Assembly: GCF_032854445.1 (NCBI RefSeq)
Contig: NC_088301.1
Coordinates: forward strand, 17,506,018 to 17,570,017
Length of the DNA: 64,000 nt
Direction of reading: 5' to 3'
Source of the DNA: Liolophura sinensis
Lineage: Eukaryota; Mollusca; Polyplacophora; Chitonida; Chitonidae
The position numbers and the translations under genes were made by a program. Position 1 is the first letter of the stretch. Every line of letters starts with the position of its first letter. The notes under the pieces are model-generated. The model did not search any database and was not told where the DNA came from. It saw only the letters and a list, made by a program, of their open reading frames with translations. Below, one piece after another: positions 51,640 through 63,955 of this stretch.

Positions 51640-52760
51640 TTGAATCAATACCAAAAGCAATAATGTTACCAGACAAAGCCAAGAACGAAATGAAGAACAT
51701 ACAATATAATATGCATATCCATCTTACTTACAAGTCTACAAAGATGAGGATAAACGCCACAACGAACATTCGCTATTCCTCTCACAGGGATTTAATACAC
51801 CGTATTTCATCACTAATTTTGTCCGTGTTTAACGAACCGGTCACCGCTATTTTAACGTCAGAAGCAACAAAGCTTTCGTCAGTTCCACTACATATAAAGG
51901 TTACATTTCATGGGATGTTTCGATGTACATCAACCTGTTTGAATTTGTCATTAATTAACAGTGCATAAGTATTCTGATGGATACAAACTACCCCGCGCCC
52001 CACCCCCACCCACCCCCACCCTACACCGTTTTCAGCCGACCTATACCTGTCCTAATATGAATACCATTATGTGCAGAAATTATTAAAGGGTAATCGTCAC
52101 CAGGCCCATTGATCTTTCTCATTCACTAAACGCTATGTTGATGATCTGCTGGCTTCAAACAATCCACGTATAACAAAGCCAATGAAAGATATTTACCCAC
52201 CTTCGCTGGATTTAAAGGAGACTGCAGACTCACCACATGACACATCTTATCTGGACATGTATGCATATTTGCACAGAGACCAGAATGTTTTCCTCTCTCG
52301 CAGACTTTACCACTATCCCAACAGGGATAGTTGGGATGGTTTCAATTTTGAAATTGTAAATTACCCTTATTTGGACAGCAATATAAGGTTCCTGCATATA
52401 ACGTGTACATATCTCGTTCTCGTCTTGTAGCAATTGTTAAATCCTGTGGGATGTGTAACGGTTTCAAACGATTCACAAGTTATTACTGCAAAAAATAGTG
52501 TGTCAAAGTTATCAAACGCCTTCACTCCAAGTTTCTTACGTTTTACAATGATTGCAATTCTCGTTTAATTACACTACGGACAGAGCATCCAGAATCTCTC
52601 GTGTTCTGCTTTATAATTGTGTCTAATATCGCTTAACCCGCGGCGAGGGATGGTATATTCATCGTGTTGAATTAGATCCCCACGTCGGATATATAAACAG
52701 TTGAAATCAAATCGCGACTGAGATACATATTTTGTTATCGACAACTTATGTTCTTGCATG
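51640..52760 (+). mobile_element. Retroelement relic with RT fragment in RPTP-B intron
   Basis: An open frame from 52110 reads FSFTKRYVDDLLASNNPR, PSLDLKETADSPHDTSYLDM, SRRLY, FNFEIVNYPYLDSNI. YVDD matches the RT catalytic YxDD box, and the following residues resemble the C-terminal part of animal retroelement polymerases of uncertain class (non-LTR or Penelope-like). It ends with the family 3' end (ATCAAATCGCGACTGAG, TTATCGACAACTTATG). It sits in the long intron between exons 50706-50831 and 53995-54146. Unit A retains only the edges. Confidence 0.65.
51991..52022. repeat. C-rich simple repeat
   Basis: CCCCACCCCCACCCACCCCC-type run. Not found at the matching place of unit A. Confidence 0.85.
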
Positions 52761-54381
52761 GTACACACTTTATTACTAATTTCACTCAGTCGCCTAGGGC
52801 ATGTCTTTCCGTTTTCCAACATCATTGAAAACTGCTGACTGTTTCTCTTTGTATATGACTCCATTCTACAGTACTGCTCGATCATAGCGACATACCTGGC
52901 ACGAATGTGTGTCGGAACAACCACGTAGGATGGGCGTAATGTGACAGCAAGATGTTCACATCATCGGATCTGACAATCAACCGCGTGGAGTTTTACAACA
53001 TGCAATAACACTTACACGTAAATTTCTCTAACCTACTATAAATGCCGCGTTGTTCGACATCAGCCTGGTTTGTTTTCTGAGAGAAACAAAAAAATCCCAA
53101 ACGGTCTAGTTTGCTGCGTGGTTACTGTAATTCGCATATAATCATGATAATACGCCAATCGAGTTTTGTCCTGCCACAATTATTCGGTAAATGCAAAACC
53201 ATTACCTACCTGTACATGTACAGTACACGATTTTCTTCAGTATCAAATTTTTCCGTGGAAGTTAATTTAAGTGCCAGATATAGTACATAGATATAACAGA
53301 ACTTATACATGATAATTTAGGCACCACAAATGGCTAATTATTAGAACAGCTTTTGACGGTAACTTGCATCATCTCGGGTTGTCCAGGAATGAGTTTCTAC
53401 ATCTACGATTTTATATTTCCACATAAACTTGGTCGAGAAACGGTAAAGTAAAACTCAGAAGTCAAGCACTGAGCTAGCTTACCTCTTACCTGGCTCGAAT
53501 GAGTTAGGTTGAGGCGAATGATACACCATTCATCAACTCTTTTCTCGTCACCTGCCCCGCCAGGTAAGCAAACTGATAATACATCGTGTCATGTTTATAG
53601 CTAGTGTGTAGGAAAAGGCAAAAGTGCCGTAGAACGGCAACATGTACCGGTAGATCAAGACCTGCATGAGATACGATCAAGATGGTCCGAACATTAACGC
53701 ATGGGCCGCACATCGTGGCCGTAGGATCCGCTTAGGATCCGCGTCACTTCCGATCAAATTGCGCATGTTATGGGTTGATGATACGCCTAGAGTAGAGTAG
53801 ATTCTATGGATCGGGCAGCACTGTGTTTTCATAGTTTATATACTTTCTTTGTTTTTTGTGGTTTGTGTTTGCCGGTTTGGGAATTGACCTTGGTATTATT
53901 GACCTGGAACGTCCTTTGTGGTTGACGGCTATCATACGAATGTCTGTTCCGATGGATATAAACTCTTGCATTTGATGTTAGCCTTTTTCTTCAGAGAAAG
54001 CAGGAAGGTCAAACTGTGAAACAGTTCCACTTTACGGCCTGGCCTGATCACGGTGCGCCTGCGCACGCTACTGCGTTACTCGACTTCCGGGATAAAGTTA
54101 ACAGTTGTCAGACGCAAGTCAGTGGACCAGTTGTCGTGCACTGCAGGTAACCCAGGAAACCTTGAACTCTTTGCCAGGTGTTTAACCTACCTAACCATGG
54201 TAAAAACAAACTGTCGACTTTCTTACTCCAAAGTATTGGTTTTACTGGTTGCTGGTTTTCACATCGTTTATTTACATAATGTGAACCAGTTTTTGAATTA
54301 CAATTAAAACGACAATTCGAGATTAAAACTTTTGTCATTTTTGCCATCAAATTGACGTCAATAGTACATTTATGTCTTTTC

Positions 54382-54608
54382 GCACCCAAGATTCTCTCAC
54401 CAATGTGGTCGATGTGAGTTTAAGTCCAGCTCATGCAGGATTTCTCTCCGACCGTAAGTGGGAAGGTCTGCCAGCAACCTGCGGATGGTCGTGGGTTTCC
54501 CAGGGGCTGTTCCCGGTTTCCTCCAACCATAATGCTGGCCGCCGTCGTATATGTGAAATTTTCCTGAGTACGGCGTAAAACACCAATCAAATAAATAAAT
54601 AAATAATT
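54382..54608 (+). repeat. SINE family 1, head-truncated, with target-site duplication, only in unit B
   Basis: The element runs from the part before GTGAGTTTAAGTCCAGCTC to the tail AATAAATAAATAAAT. It is flanked by the 15-bp direct repeat TTATGTCTTTTCGCA at 54370-54384 and 54607-54621. Unit A has no element at the matching site near 13080. This is a clean post-duplication insertion. Confidence 0.9.
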
Positions 54609-54830
54609 ATGTCTTTTCGCATAATCTACATTTATGGGTGTTTTATGTAAGAACTGCAACTGTAAAATTACCTATCAAGTGCAAAGATGATACACATCTA
54701 CCGACAAAGCATTTTGGTGACGTACATGTAAGCCTACGTGTATTTATCGAATCAACGATACACAGTTGAAAAACAGTGAAAGCACTGCATCGTATACGGT
54801 ATTCTCATAGGTTGTTTTGCCTCCATACAG

Positions 54831-54966
54831 TGCTGGTGTGGGTCGTACGGGAACGTACATAGCTCTGGATTACCTGATCGCCCAGGCTCATGACGAGGGG
54901 GTGGTGGATGTGCCTGCCTGTGTTAGGCAACTCCGGGAACAGCGCGTTAACATGGTCCAGACTCTG
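54831..54966 (+). CDS. RPTP-B D1 P-loop exon
   Basis: Joined to 53995-54146 (FTAWPDHGAP, VVVHC) it gives [18 protein letters not shown], identical to copy A in the catalytic loop. The changes seen are mostly silent. In the genome as given, this exon lies downstream of the frameshift. Confidence 0.88.
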
Positions 54967-55143
54967 GTAAATATCACAGTTATCACATATCGAAACCATC
55001 GTCCGTCAACAGGTCTAAACTGCCTCGTATCACAACGCAATAAGCCTTTGGCCAATGGGGATACCTCCTTGTCTGGTTGATTTGACTGCTTTAAGCAAAC
55101 ATCGAAGAGACTTGTTTTCCTTGTTATCTGTTTCATCTTTACT

Positions 55144-55749
55144 TAAAAGAGAAGAAAATATAAAAATGATGCCAATATCGAATAAAAGGTCGTCAAAACT
55201 TATTTGCAAGTATAATCTTTAATATTTTGGGGCGGGGAAGGGGGGGGGGGGGTCAAGAGAAAATGGTATTTGAAAGCATTTTAGTATGGTGGGTATTTGG
55301 GACCAACTTTTAATATTTGTCTTTGATTCATAATAATTTTCAAAATAAGGATGTGATGCTTGTCTAATAAATTTATTTGTATGTGAGTTTGTTGTTTTTA
55401 TCGAAACATATGCATTTAATCTAAATTATGATAATATTTATGAACGTATTAAAATATAAGTATGATCCAAATTGAGGTTTAATACATTTGTTAGCTGAGA
55501 AAAACAAATTCTAGTACAAAAATATTGATTAAACCTGTGTTACATCCTCATTTATGACATCATTAAAAAGATTATGAATACCAAAAGTTAGTCTTAAATA
55601 CCCACCGTACAAAAATTATTTTCAAGTGTCTTTTTGTCCTCGAGGAAAAATCGGAAAAAGTATTGAAGACCTCATTTAGGAATAACTTTGCGCACTCTTT
55701 CATCTGAACTTCCTGTCATTTTTATGATTTCTTCAACTTTAAAGGAAAA
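55144..55749. mobile_element. MITE-like element inserted only in unit B
   Basis: Starts TTAAAAGAGAAGAAAATATA and ends with the imperfect reverse complement (TTTTTATGATTTCTTCAACT then TTAAAGG). It is related to the elements at 5521 and 46388. Unit A lacks it at the matching intron place (about 13620-13720), so it inserted after the duplication. It contains a run of 12 or more G at 55240-55252. Ends near TTAAA on both sides suggest a TTA-type target. Confidence 0.66.
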
Positions 55750-56765
55750 GACGCTCAATCATTTGACTTTTAAGGTGGGCTTTATGGACCATAATATCAG
55801 AGTTTAGTAACTCTGACGTCACAAGGAGTTTATTCAACTCACTGAAACACGACACTGAATGTTGGAAAAACTCTTTTTACGCATGAGAGAAATATTACTG
55901 GAATAATGTTTTCAACACTTCCTTCCTTCTGGTGAACATGAGGAAAAAAGGTGACGTCAGAGTTCCTAGATACTGTCAGTATAGCTCATAATGCCTACCA
56001 TAATTTTCAAATATTTGAATACTTTTCAACTCTCAGAGCAAATAAATGAAAGTATTTTTACTCATAGCTTTAACATGCTTTAACGATGAATTTTACTTCA
56101 TATTTTACCTTTTTTTTATTTTCATATTTCTCCATGATAAACCGTTTTTGCGAGAGGGGCAATAGTATTCCTTTTTACTTCTTATTCTGTTAAGAATAAG
56201 TGCGATAAAATTCCTAAAATCTATTCCAATCAAGCTATTTGTGTTCATCATTCTTCAGGAGCAGTACAAATTCCTTCACGAAGCGCTTGCAGAAGCGTTA
56301 AAACCTGGAAGTAGCAGTGTTCATAGTGTGGAATTCCCTCGTGTCTTTGCTGAGTTGATTACCCCAGACCCAGAAACCGGTATGACCAAGATGGCGGAAC
56401 AGTTCCAGGTGTGTGGATAAACCCCATTTTTGATCGAAGAAGTCGAATATCCCAAGCCTCATTAGGATACGAAACAAAGAAATTGGCAGACAAATTAACA
56501 AAGCGACGCGCACTTCTCAACTTCCAGAAACTATAATGAGATGCCCACGCCATTCACTGATCGATTGTCGCACGACTCTTTCATATTTATCGTGCAATAA
56601 ATTAAACACAGTGGTGTGTATTTAAATCCTAACTTAAGTGTTTTGCGTTTTGTTACATAATTGGTAGTAATTAAATAAACTCATCCTGTAGACCACTTTT
56701 ACATTTTCATTATTAATTTGACAGGCGACTTTAGTGACATGCAGGAAAATGCTCCTCATACTGGT

Positions 56766-57310
56766 AGTGACATTGCCAACGTTTCTCATGCTCTGCTTGT
56801 TTGAGTTGACTTCCCTCTTGCTCTTACCTATATTCAACACTTTTCCCATGATCTGTTTTATCGAGTTGCCTTCCCTCTTACCGGTAGTTATATTCCTGAC
56901 CTTGTATGATTTGTTCGTTTTAGTTATTTTTTCCCTGAGTTGTTGGTAGTTACATTTCCTAAGTCTCACCTGATCTCTTTGCTTGAGCTCTCTTCCCTCT
57001 TACAGATAGTTACATTCCTCAGGTTTCCTGGTTTGTCTTTTTGAGTTGGCTTGCCTCTTACCAGTAGTTACATTCGTCACGTTTCATGATTTGTTGGTTT
57101 CAGTTGGCTTTTCTCAGAGTTGTTGATAGTTACATTTTCTATGTCGCATCTGATCTGTTTGTTTGAGTTGGCTTCTCTCGTTAGTAATTAAATTCCTTAT
57201 GTTTCATGGGATCATGTTTGGGTTGGCTTCCCTCTTGTTAGTAGTTACATTCCTTACGTTTTATGAGCTCTTTGTTTGAGTTGGCTTCTCTTGTTAGTAG
57301 TTACATTAAG
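56766..57310. repeat. Intronic minisatellite, unit B, expanded
   Basis: Same repeat as at 14713. Units begin at about 56766, 56829, 56886, 56946, 57006, 57064, 57128, 57183, 57241 and 57298, giving about nine units against five in unit A. The array ends 35 bp before the D2 exon acceptor. Confidence 0.85.
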
Positions 57311-58242
57311 CATATTTCTCACGATCAGTTTGCTTCTGCCACAGTCTCTCCAAAGGCTGACAGCTCCCCTGGATAAAGCTGTTCTCACCGCGGCACGTCA
57401 TCCGGACAACGTCTCCAAAAACAGATCAGACAGAATCCTGGCAGGTATGTCATATTTGATAATTAGATTATAATAACCCAGATCACCACATGAGATGTAT
57501 TTTGTGGACAGCAGTTTTAAAATGTAGTTTTCCAAAACAGTATATACGCGTAGTGTGTTTATATGTTTGCAGCGGACACATGCAGACCGTACCTGTCAAC
57601 TCCTGTACCTGAGGGGAATAACTACATCAATGCTGTATACCTGCCAGTAAGTAAAGTACTGCTGCCAGTCACCAAATACCTGATAACGTTTCTGATATAC
57701 CAGTTTTTTGTCAGTTATACAGAGGATTTAAATACGCCTTTGCCACTAACTTACACTTTTGTGAATGAAATTGTTCAGTCCACATTTCTATGTTCACGGC
57801 TTCATGTTTCTTGGAAAAATAATTTGACTTTACGAACTGTACATCCTGGATTCTATATTACAGACGTTCAAATCGAGGAGGGGTCTAATTATCACTCAGA
57901 CTCCTCTGCCCAGCACAGATCTGGATTTCTGGCGTCTGGTGTACGACCACGGCATAACTGTCATCGTCATGATAGACTTGGTAGAGCGAGATGATAAGGT
58001 AAGCCTTGTAAAGGACCGAATTGCAATATGTAATCCACCGTTTTTGTGTTACTCAAAAGTGAATAGTAAAGTTGTGCTCAGTTCACATGTGACTGGTTTT
58101 ATCCAATGATTATCGCCATTGTCCTTACACAAATCCTAGAACGTCATGCGGATGGTTTTTAATCATTCAAACAGAAAAGTCTACAGACTGTGTCAGGTTT
58201 AATAATTGCACCCACAAATATGCAGAAATTGGATTTTTCAAA

Positions 58243-58393
58243 CTATATTTATTTATTTATTTTATTTGATTTGTGTTTTATGCCATACTCACGAATATTT
58301 CACTTATACGACAGCAGCCAGCATTATGGTGGGGGGAAAAAGGGCAGAGCCCAGGTGAAATCCACGACCATCCGCAGGTTGCTTGCCCACAAT
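58243..58393 (-). repeat. SINE family 1, truncated, unit B orthologue of 15962
   Basis: Tail, TATGCCATACTCACGAAT, ACGACAGCAGCCAGCATTAT, CCATCCGCAGGTTGCTTGC. Same truncation point as in unit A. Confidence 0.82.
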
Positions 58394-58466
58394 CAAATTA
58401 AAAAAGAACACTGATACGTTTGATAATGTAGAATGCAGATGTTGCGCTTGTTAAAAAGGGACAAAC

Positions 58467-58640
58467 AAATTTATTTATTTATTTGATTGGTGTTTTGCGC
58501 CTTACTGAAGAATAATTTACTCATACGACGGCGGTCAAAATAATGATGTGAGAAAACGTACGGCCGGAAAGGAAGCCAGAATGAATTGAAACTCAGAGCG
58601 ACCACACTGGGGAAAGTCTCCTGGGTTATTGGGCTGCAGT
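58467..58640 (-). repeat. SINE family 1, internally deleted, unit B orthologue of 16193
   Basis: TTTATTTATTTGATTGGTGT, TACGACGGCGGTCAAAATAA, GGCCGGAAAGGAAGCCAG. Same internal deletion as in unit A. Confidence 0.78.
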
Positions 58641-59217
58641 GGAATGCTGATGTCCTCTGCTATAAGGGACCCCAAACAAAAACAACAGCGCCAATGTAGC
58701 TATAAATGAATGCAAGGTTAATGATGAAGTTTTAAATCTCACCTTGTGTCTAGGACCTTGGGATATACTGGCCATTGCAAGGAAAGCATTTTGACCCATT
58801 TGTGGTGAAAGTCAAGGACAAACAAGAGTGCGAGGGTTTTTCGGTGTGGACGTATCATTTGTCTCACAAGGATACGGTAAGAATCCTGGGACCTGCAATA
58901 GCATGACAATATTACCGTTAGTTTCTGTCATGGCGATTTGGGACAATGGAAGTTTATCCACTAAATCCGATCAGATGGAGGCAATATTTTATGTTTAAAA
59001 GTATTCATGGAGTAGACAGCTTATGCAGGAACATAAATCCCCAAACAATGTGTTGATCTCGACATTTGTTTGTAAAAGTATGTCATATTTGTGCCCCCTG
59101 GATACGCTTACACAATGATTTTAGCGTTCTACAAAGTGTATGTGTTTTACACAGTGAAAAGTTTTACTGTTTTTCAAATCTTCGAAAACATAATATTCTT
59201 CTTATGTGTACTTGCAG

Positions 59218-59786
59218 AAAGTAATGCACCCTATCAAGCAGTTCCGGTGTAACTTTTGGACCGGGGATCCAGCCCTCAACTCGATAGCCTCACTGCTGTC
59301 CGTCATAGAAGAGGCGACGCAGTGGCAGCAAAAGACAGGCAACGTACCAGTTTTGGTACACTGTAGGTAAATTGCAGTTGCAATCTTAGTATGTGGTTAC
59401 TTCTTTGAAGTTTTACTCTGTGTGCAGAGAGTTGTTGTGTATAAGGTGATATATGCGACACTGTGGCATAATGCAAATGGATGACAAATCATCCTTTTTA
59501 ATGTGTCCAATATCTCATGTAATTTCTCATATATAAACGTGGTACCAGAATGACAGTGCGTTATGCCGTGTACATTCAAGTAATGTGGTCACTGAGTGGT
59601 GCAAAGAAGTGCCGCACATCATATAGTGCTCTGATTGTCTTGATGTTCAGAGACGGCGTGACGAAAAGCGGTCTGTACTGTGTGGCCACGTCAGTGATAG
59701 AGAGACTGAAGATGGACGAGGAAGTGAACATCATCCACACGGTGAAACAGATGAGGGCCAACAGGCCACAAATCATCACAGATCTG
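59218..59786 (+). CDS. RPTP-B D2 WPD-equivalent and P-loop exons (59218-59366, 59651-59786)
   Basis: Same degenerate motifs as copy A: NFWTGDPALNS in place of a WPD loop, and VHCRDGVTKSGLYC with Lys for the catalytic Arg. Their presence in both copies shows that loss of D2 activity preceded the duplication. Confidence 0.87.
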
Positions 59787-60713
59787 GTAAATAACACACA
59801 ATATCGGGTTATAGTCAAATTGTCGATATGTGCATATATGTATAATGTCTTTGCTAGACCCAATTCTTACAAAATTACATGCGACCACTCTCCCTTATAT
59901 TTGTTTGGTAATAAGTGGTATTGCAAATTTTCACGCATATGGCGATGTGAATCTCTAGTTTTTTTAGATAATAACATCACGGCATTTTGAGTAATTCTAG
60001 ACATGTATGTCTTTGCTACATTTGTATGCACATGTACAACGTTTTTGCTATAAACAATTACGCTTTAGGCATGGTGTGAAAGGGTGTCTAAGTTGCTACT
60101 ATTTAAGTATAAAAGGTAGAATAAGTCCATGATTAAGGTAAAGATCTTAAGATTAAGAGAGGACATATTTCACCGGTCACGTGTTAACTTTTGTAATCTA
60201 TTATTGTGTCGTCACTGTTCTAGTGCTACTCTCAGTACATACCTGTTTGTAGTTCACACAATTGCCATAATGCTAGCTGAATAGAGACAGTCAATATTAA
60301 TATTTTCGATGCAGAATAACCCATATATTTAATTTTGTTAGGAGAGCCATATCCACAATTTACGCTAGAAATTCACAACTCAACTCGATTACGGACATAA
60401 TTATGAAGTTTAATTGACGTACATGTAGTCCCGTATCTGTATAACGTAAATAACTCAGACATTAGATAGTTAAGCTGGGACTTGGATATTTGACCCCTGT
60501 TCATCTGTTGAAATGTTGATTACATGGTATGCAGAGTTTGTCCGGTACCCCACGTTATGTGAGATAACTTTACGGTGCAAACCCTGTATCCCTTCATTGC
60601 AAATGATATATTCCCTATATTTTGTCCTGCATTTACAGAATCAGTTCCAGTTCCTACATCAAGTGGCTCTGAAGTATCTGGAGACAGCCCACACATATGC
60701 TAACTTCGTGTAG

Positions 60714-62080
60714 AAATCATCTGTCCCGTTCTTACCGTGGTGTGTAGAAAGAACATTGCCTGTGACTTCTATAGATCCATCCGCTGCGAACCTAAGGATC
60801 CAGTTCTGGAAATCACGAATGAAGATCCCGAATGTTTGTTCATTTTAAAAGGACTGGCTTTATTCTATACTATAATCATAGTCTCTCCAAATCGCATACA
60901 GTTGATTCTGTTGTCTTGAAGGTTTGTGATAACTATTGTTATTGCATGTAAGCATGTAAATCCGAAAGTACAGATAATATCAGCTGTACGTGTAGTATCA
61001 GAAGTACATGTAATTCAAGAAGTACGTGTAAATAGAGAAGGTTATGCCCACATGCATATGTACTGTTCATATTTTTAGGATTCTTTTGTCTGCCAGCTTC
61101 AACCGATTTTCGCGGCTTGCATTCACAAATTGCATCGGATTTTTACCTGAAAATTTTCGCTTTTTGTTATGCTCCTCTAAAACATGACCAAACCTCGTCG
61201 TAACGCGTTCGTTTATAAATAAGAATACGTGTAATTGAAATAATCCCGAGGAAATGTAGGAAATCATTTTTCACACGCGAATCATTCAGTCATGGAATGG
61301 TTTTTGTACGGCTGACTTGATAGGATGCATTTGTTTATCGGTTTGTGTTTACAAATTGCACGGGCTTTGACCTAAAGCTTTGTCTGGATTTTCGTGATGT
61401 TCTAAGACATGACCAGAGCGCGTCGTAACATTCATTCACCAATGGGAATACCTCAGATAGCTCCAGTTCGGCTGTTTCGTTGTAGAATGCTTAAATGCGC
61501 ATTGGATCATATAAAAAAGGTGTCATATAAAACGAGCGTGATTTTCTGATTTAAATATGTATGTACTGCAGGCAATTACGTCCTCAATAATATTTTCTTT
61601 ACTACGTATTACAGACGATTTTTGTGTTCTTTTTAATGATTTATGTGTGTGTGACTATGTTTCTGAGTTGTGGAACACATGTACCTATAGTAAACAGCAA
61701 CATGTAGAATCAGTAAGATCCGAGGTCCAGCAAAGTATAAACAGAGATTGCATCCATCTAACGTAGAACATCATCATATATCCGTATGTGAACACTAAAG
61801 GTACACATAAATGTGCCTTTTACAATAAATGTATAGGTCAGCGGAACACATCTTGTTTATGCAGGTCTATGCAAGTTTCATCAAAGGAGAACAGTTAAAT
61901 CCTAGAAATAAAAGGGTGCGGGGACAAGTATAGAGAGTCCTAAAGTCTCTGTCCTAAAATTTTTGTGCAAACTTATGAAACTGAATCTAAGGGAGTAGGT
62001 TATTAATAACGCTGTCTTCACATGGCTTTGTATTATTATCATAGGAGAAACTGTTTTACTTTAAATATTTAACATTAAGT
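60714..62080 (+). other. RPTP-B 3' UTR and downstream flank
   Basis: Matches 18420-19740. A small insertion (about 61800-61860) distinguishes it. Candidate AATAAA at 61907-61912. No further exon seen up to the window end. Confidence 0.5.
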
Positions 62081-62124
62081 CAAGTCATTAATGTGTAAAT
62101 GTTTTCTTTACTATTTTAACATAA

Positions 62125-62392
62125 GTGGGAACTGTTTTCTGAATATTATACGCTTGTGTGTTTTGTTACGACACTGTCACATTACATCACCTCATACAGT
62201 ACAAATGGGCTTTTATTTTACATGAACTTCTCGTTTCTTCCTTTTGATTACAAACTGTGTGAACTGTTTTGTCAATATTATACGCTTCTGTATTTTTTAC
62301 GAGGCTGTCACGTTACATCGCCTCGTGCAATACAACGGAGCTTTTGTTTTGCATGAACTTTCTCGTTTTAATCTTTGAATACGAACTGTGTA
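62125..62392. repeat. Imperfect tandem duplication, unit B
   Basis: Counterpart of 19776-20042, with the same two blocks. Confidence 0.75.
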
Positions 62393-62509
62393 TTTATTTG
62401 AATAGTTCAGAGTCAGATCAAATCCTATGGCCCGATATACATACGTCCTATAAAACCTGTCTTCTGATATGTCTATAAAGACATCGTCTCATGCGTTGGC
62501 GTACGACTT

Positions 62510-62782
62510 GGGTAGCCCGATGGTTAAGGCGTCCGATTCGAAGTCGGGAGACGTGGGATCAAAGCCGGGTCGAGTAAGACCCAAAATGACTTTAAAAATA
62601 GTACTTGTGAATGCCTCGCTTGACGCTCAGTGCTGAGAGGTTTGAGCAAGGAAAAATGTTTGGATGGCATCTATAACGAGTGGGGTGTCATGTCTGGTGT
62701 TTTCGGCATGATACTTCTGTGGAGGCCGCACATGGGCGGCATGGACTCGTCCTGACACTAAAAAAAACGCGCTATATGTGCT
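62510..62782 (+). repeat. SINE family 2, unit B orthologue of 20161-20429
   Basis: The better conserved head (GGTAGCCCGATGGTTAAGGC, TCCGATTCGAAGTCGGGAGA) reads closer to a real tRNA than the unit A copy. Same body and same flanks as at 20161, so the insertion predates the duplication. Confidence 0.72.
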
Positions 62783-63719
62783 TAAACCTGATCTACATGT
62801 AGCCTTCATACAATTGAAAACGTGTGTTACGACGCAACTCCTTAGGCGTCTTCGGTCCCTGCAGATTTTGGGCTTTCGTTCAACGTGAACAGAAGGGGTG
62901 AATTTCTCAACACCAACCTCGATGGTCCTCTTCCACCAGCTCTTGTACCCCATAGATTCTAAATTGCATTTCTTTCATTTCTACGTAAAACAAACTTCTG
63001 CAAATAAACAAGGCATTCTGGAACACTGTCCCTTTACATTGATTTTGTGTGATTTTTTGTCAAATGTAACGATAAGACAGCACTTTGAATAATTCTTGAC
63101 CATGGACTCATAATGAATCGCCTTTTAAAGCATGCAGTGTTTGAGTTATTTCACCACAGTGCAAAGGCATCCATTGTATTTAATTAGGACCTAAGTGTTC
63201 AATTACCTCCGAGTGGATTTTAAAAAAATCAGAACGTTTTTTCTGGCCTTCTCAATAAGCTGAGAAAACTAAAACCTGTCTTAATTTAAGTCTACAACTG
63301 ATTTAAGCCTCTTTAACTCAGGAACTTGCCACTAATCATTGTCTGAGGTTCCATGTAACCACAGCTCATGCTTAAAAACAGCTTTGAAACGTGGGAGTAA
63401 AGTCAAAGAAGGCCTATGAGGCCTAACAGATGGTGCCATAAACTGTCAGCCACTTCTATTAAAGCATTTACAAGAAGTCAGAATGATAATCCTAACGGAA
63501 ATAAATTGACAAGAGACTGGAATTCAGCGTTTGCGACGAACTATCACATCGTCGCTTATCTAGCGTTGTATAGTCATTTTTTACAAAATCAGAATTATAC
63601 TGCACTGACAGTAAGACATTATTGTCCTCTTGTCCCGCTATATTAATGATTTTTGGACGTGAATTATTTTATTTTCAAATATCTTTGCCTCCCCACCCCA
63701 CGCATTACTTATCGGTTAT

Positions 63720-63741
63720 GGGGGGGGGGGGGGGGGGGGGG
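63720..63741. repeat. Homopolymer G run, 22 bases
   Basis: A 22-base G run. Unit A has only a purine-rich GGAGGAGGGGA at this place (about 21356). Confidence 0.97.
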
Positions 63742-63780
63742 TTGTTAACCAACCAAACACCCTCCTGTCATCCTGACCAT

Positions 63781-63955
63781 CCGATATTGCTAATTCATTT
63801 ACCGATATCGAGAATTCATTTATAGATTTTAATACATATAAATATTTTCTCGGTATCGATAAAGGAATTACCGATATCCATAAGTCGCTGCCAATTTTTT
63901 ATATCCATAAATCCTGTATTGATTTCGATAAATGAATTAGTTGTATCCATAAAAA
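63781..63955. repeat. ATCGAT-rich degenerate tandem repeat, unit B
   Basis: Shorter version of 21425-21660 with the same units (TACCGATATCGAGAATTC, CGGTATCGATAAAGG). Confidence 0.72.

Larger units (their letters stand above)
44978..60713 (+). pseudogene. RPTP-B: transmembrane, D1 and D2 exons, with a frameshift in D1
   Basis: The eighteen exons match RPTP-A one for one: 44978-45089, 46006-46103, 47323-47480, 47814-47901, 48837-48911, 49208-49244, 49813-49910, 50706-50831, 53995-54146, 54831-54966, 56259-56408, 57345-57444, 57573-57646, 57864-57998, 58754-58876, 59218-59366, 59651-59786, 60639-60713. Seventeen have exactly the length of their counterparts and stay open. The fifth is 75 bp instead of 74: an extra C gives ATGACCCATTCTAG, so the frame meets TAG at its fifth codon. 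Apart from this the gene looks functional, including splice sites, the D1 motifs and the ectodomain exons upstream. It is either a recent pseudogene, an allele, or a base error in the assembly. Confidence 0.88.

Noticed and set aside
54378-54610. Open frames on both strands suggesting a small gene
   Set aside because: They belong to a family-1 SINE with target-site duplication; the same frame recurs in other copies of the repeat.
56734-56949. Hydrophobic 71-codon frame resembling a membrane protein
   Set aside because: It is the translation of the T-rich intronic minisatellite.
62510-62585. Possible functional tRNA gene
   Set aside because: The head is followed by the same body as two other copies and the stems are imperfect; a tRNA-derived SINE explains it better.
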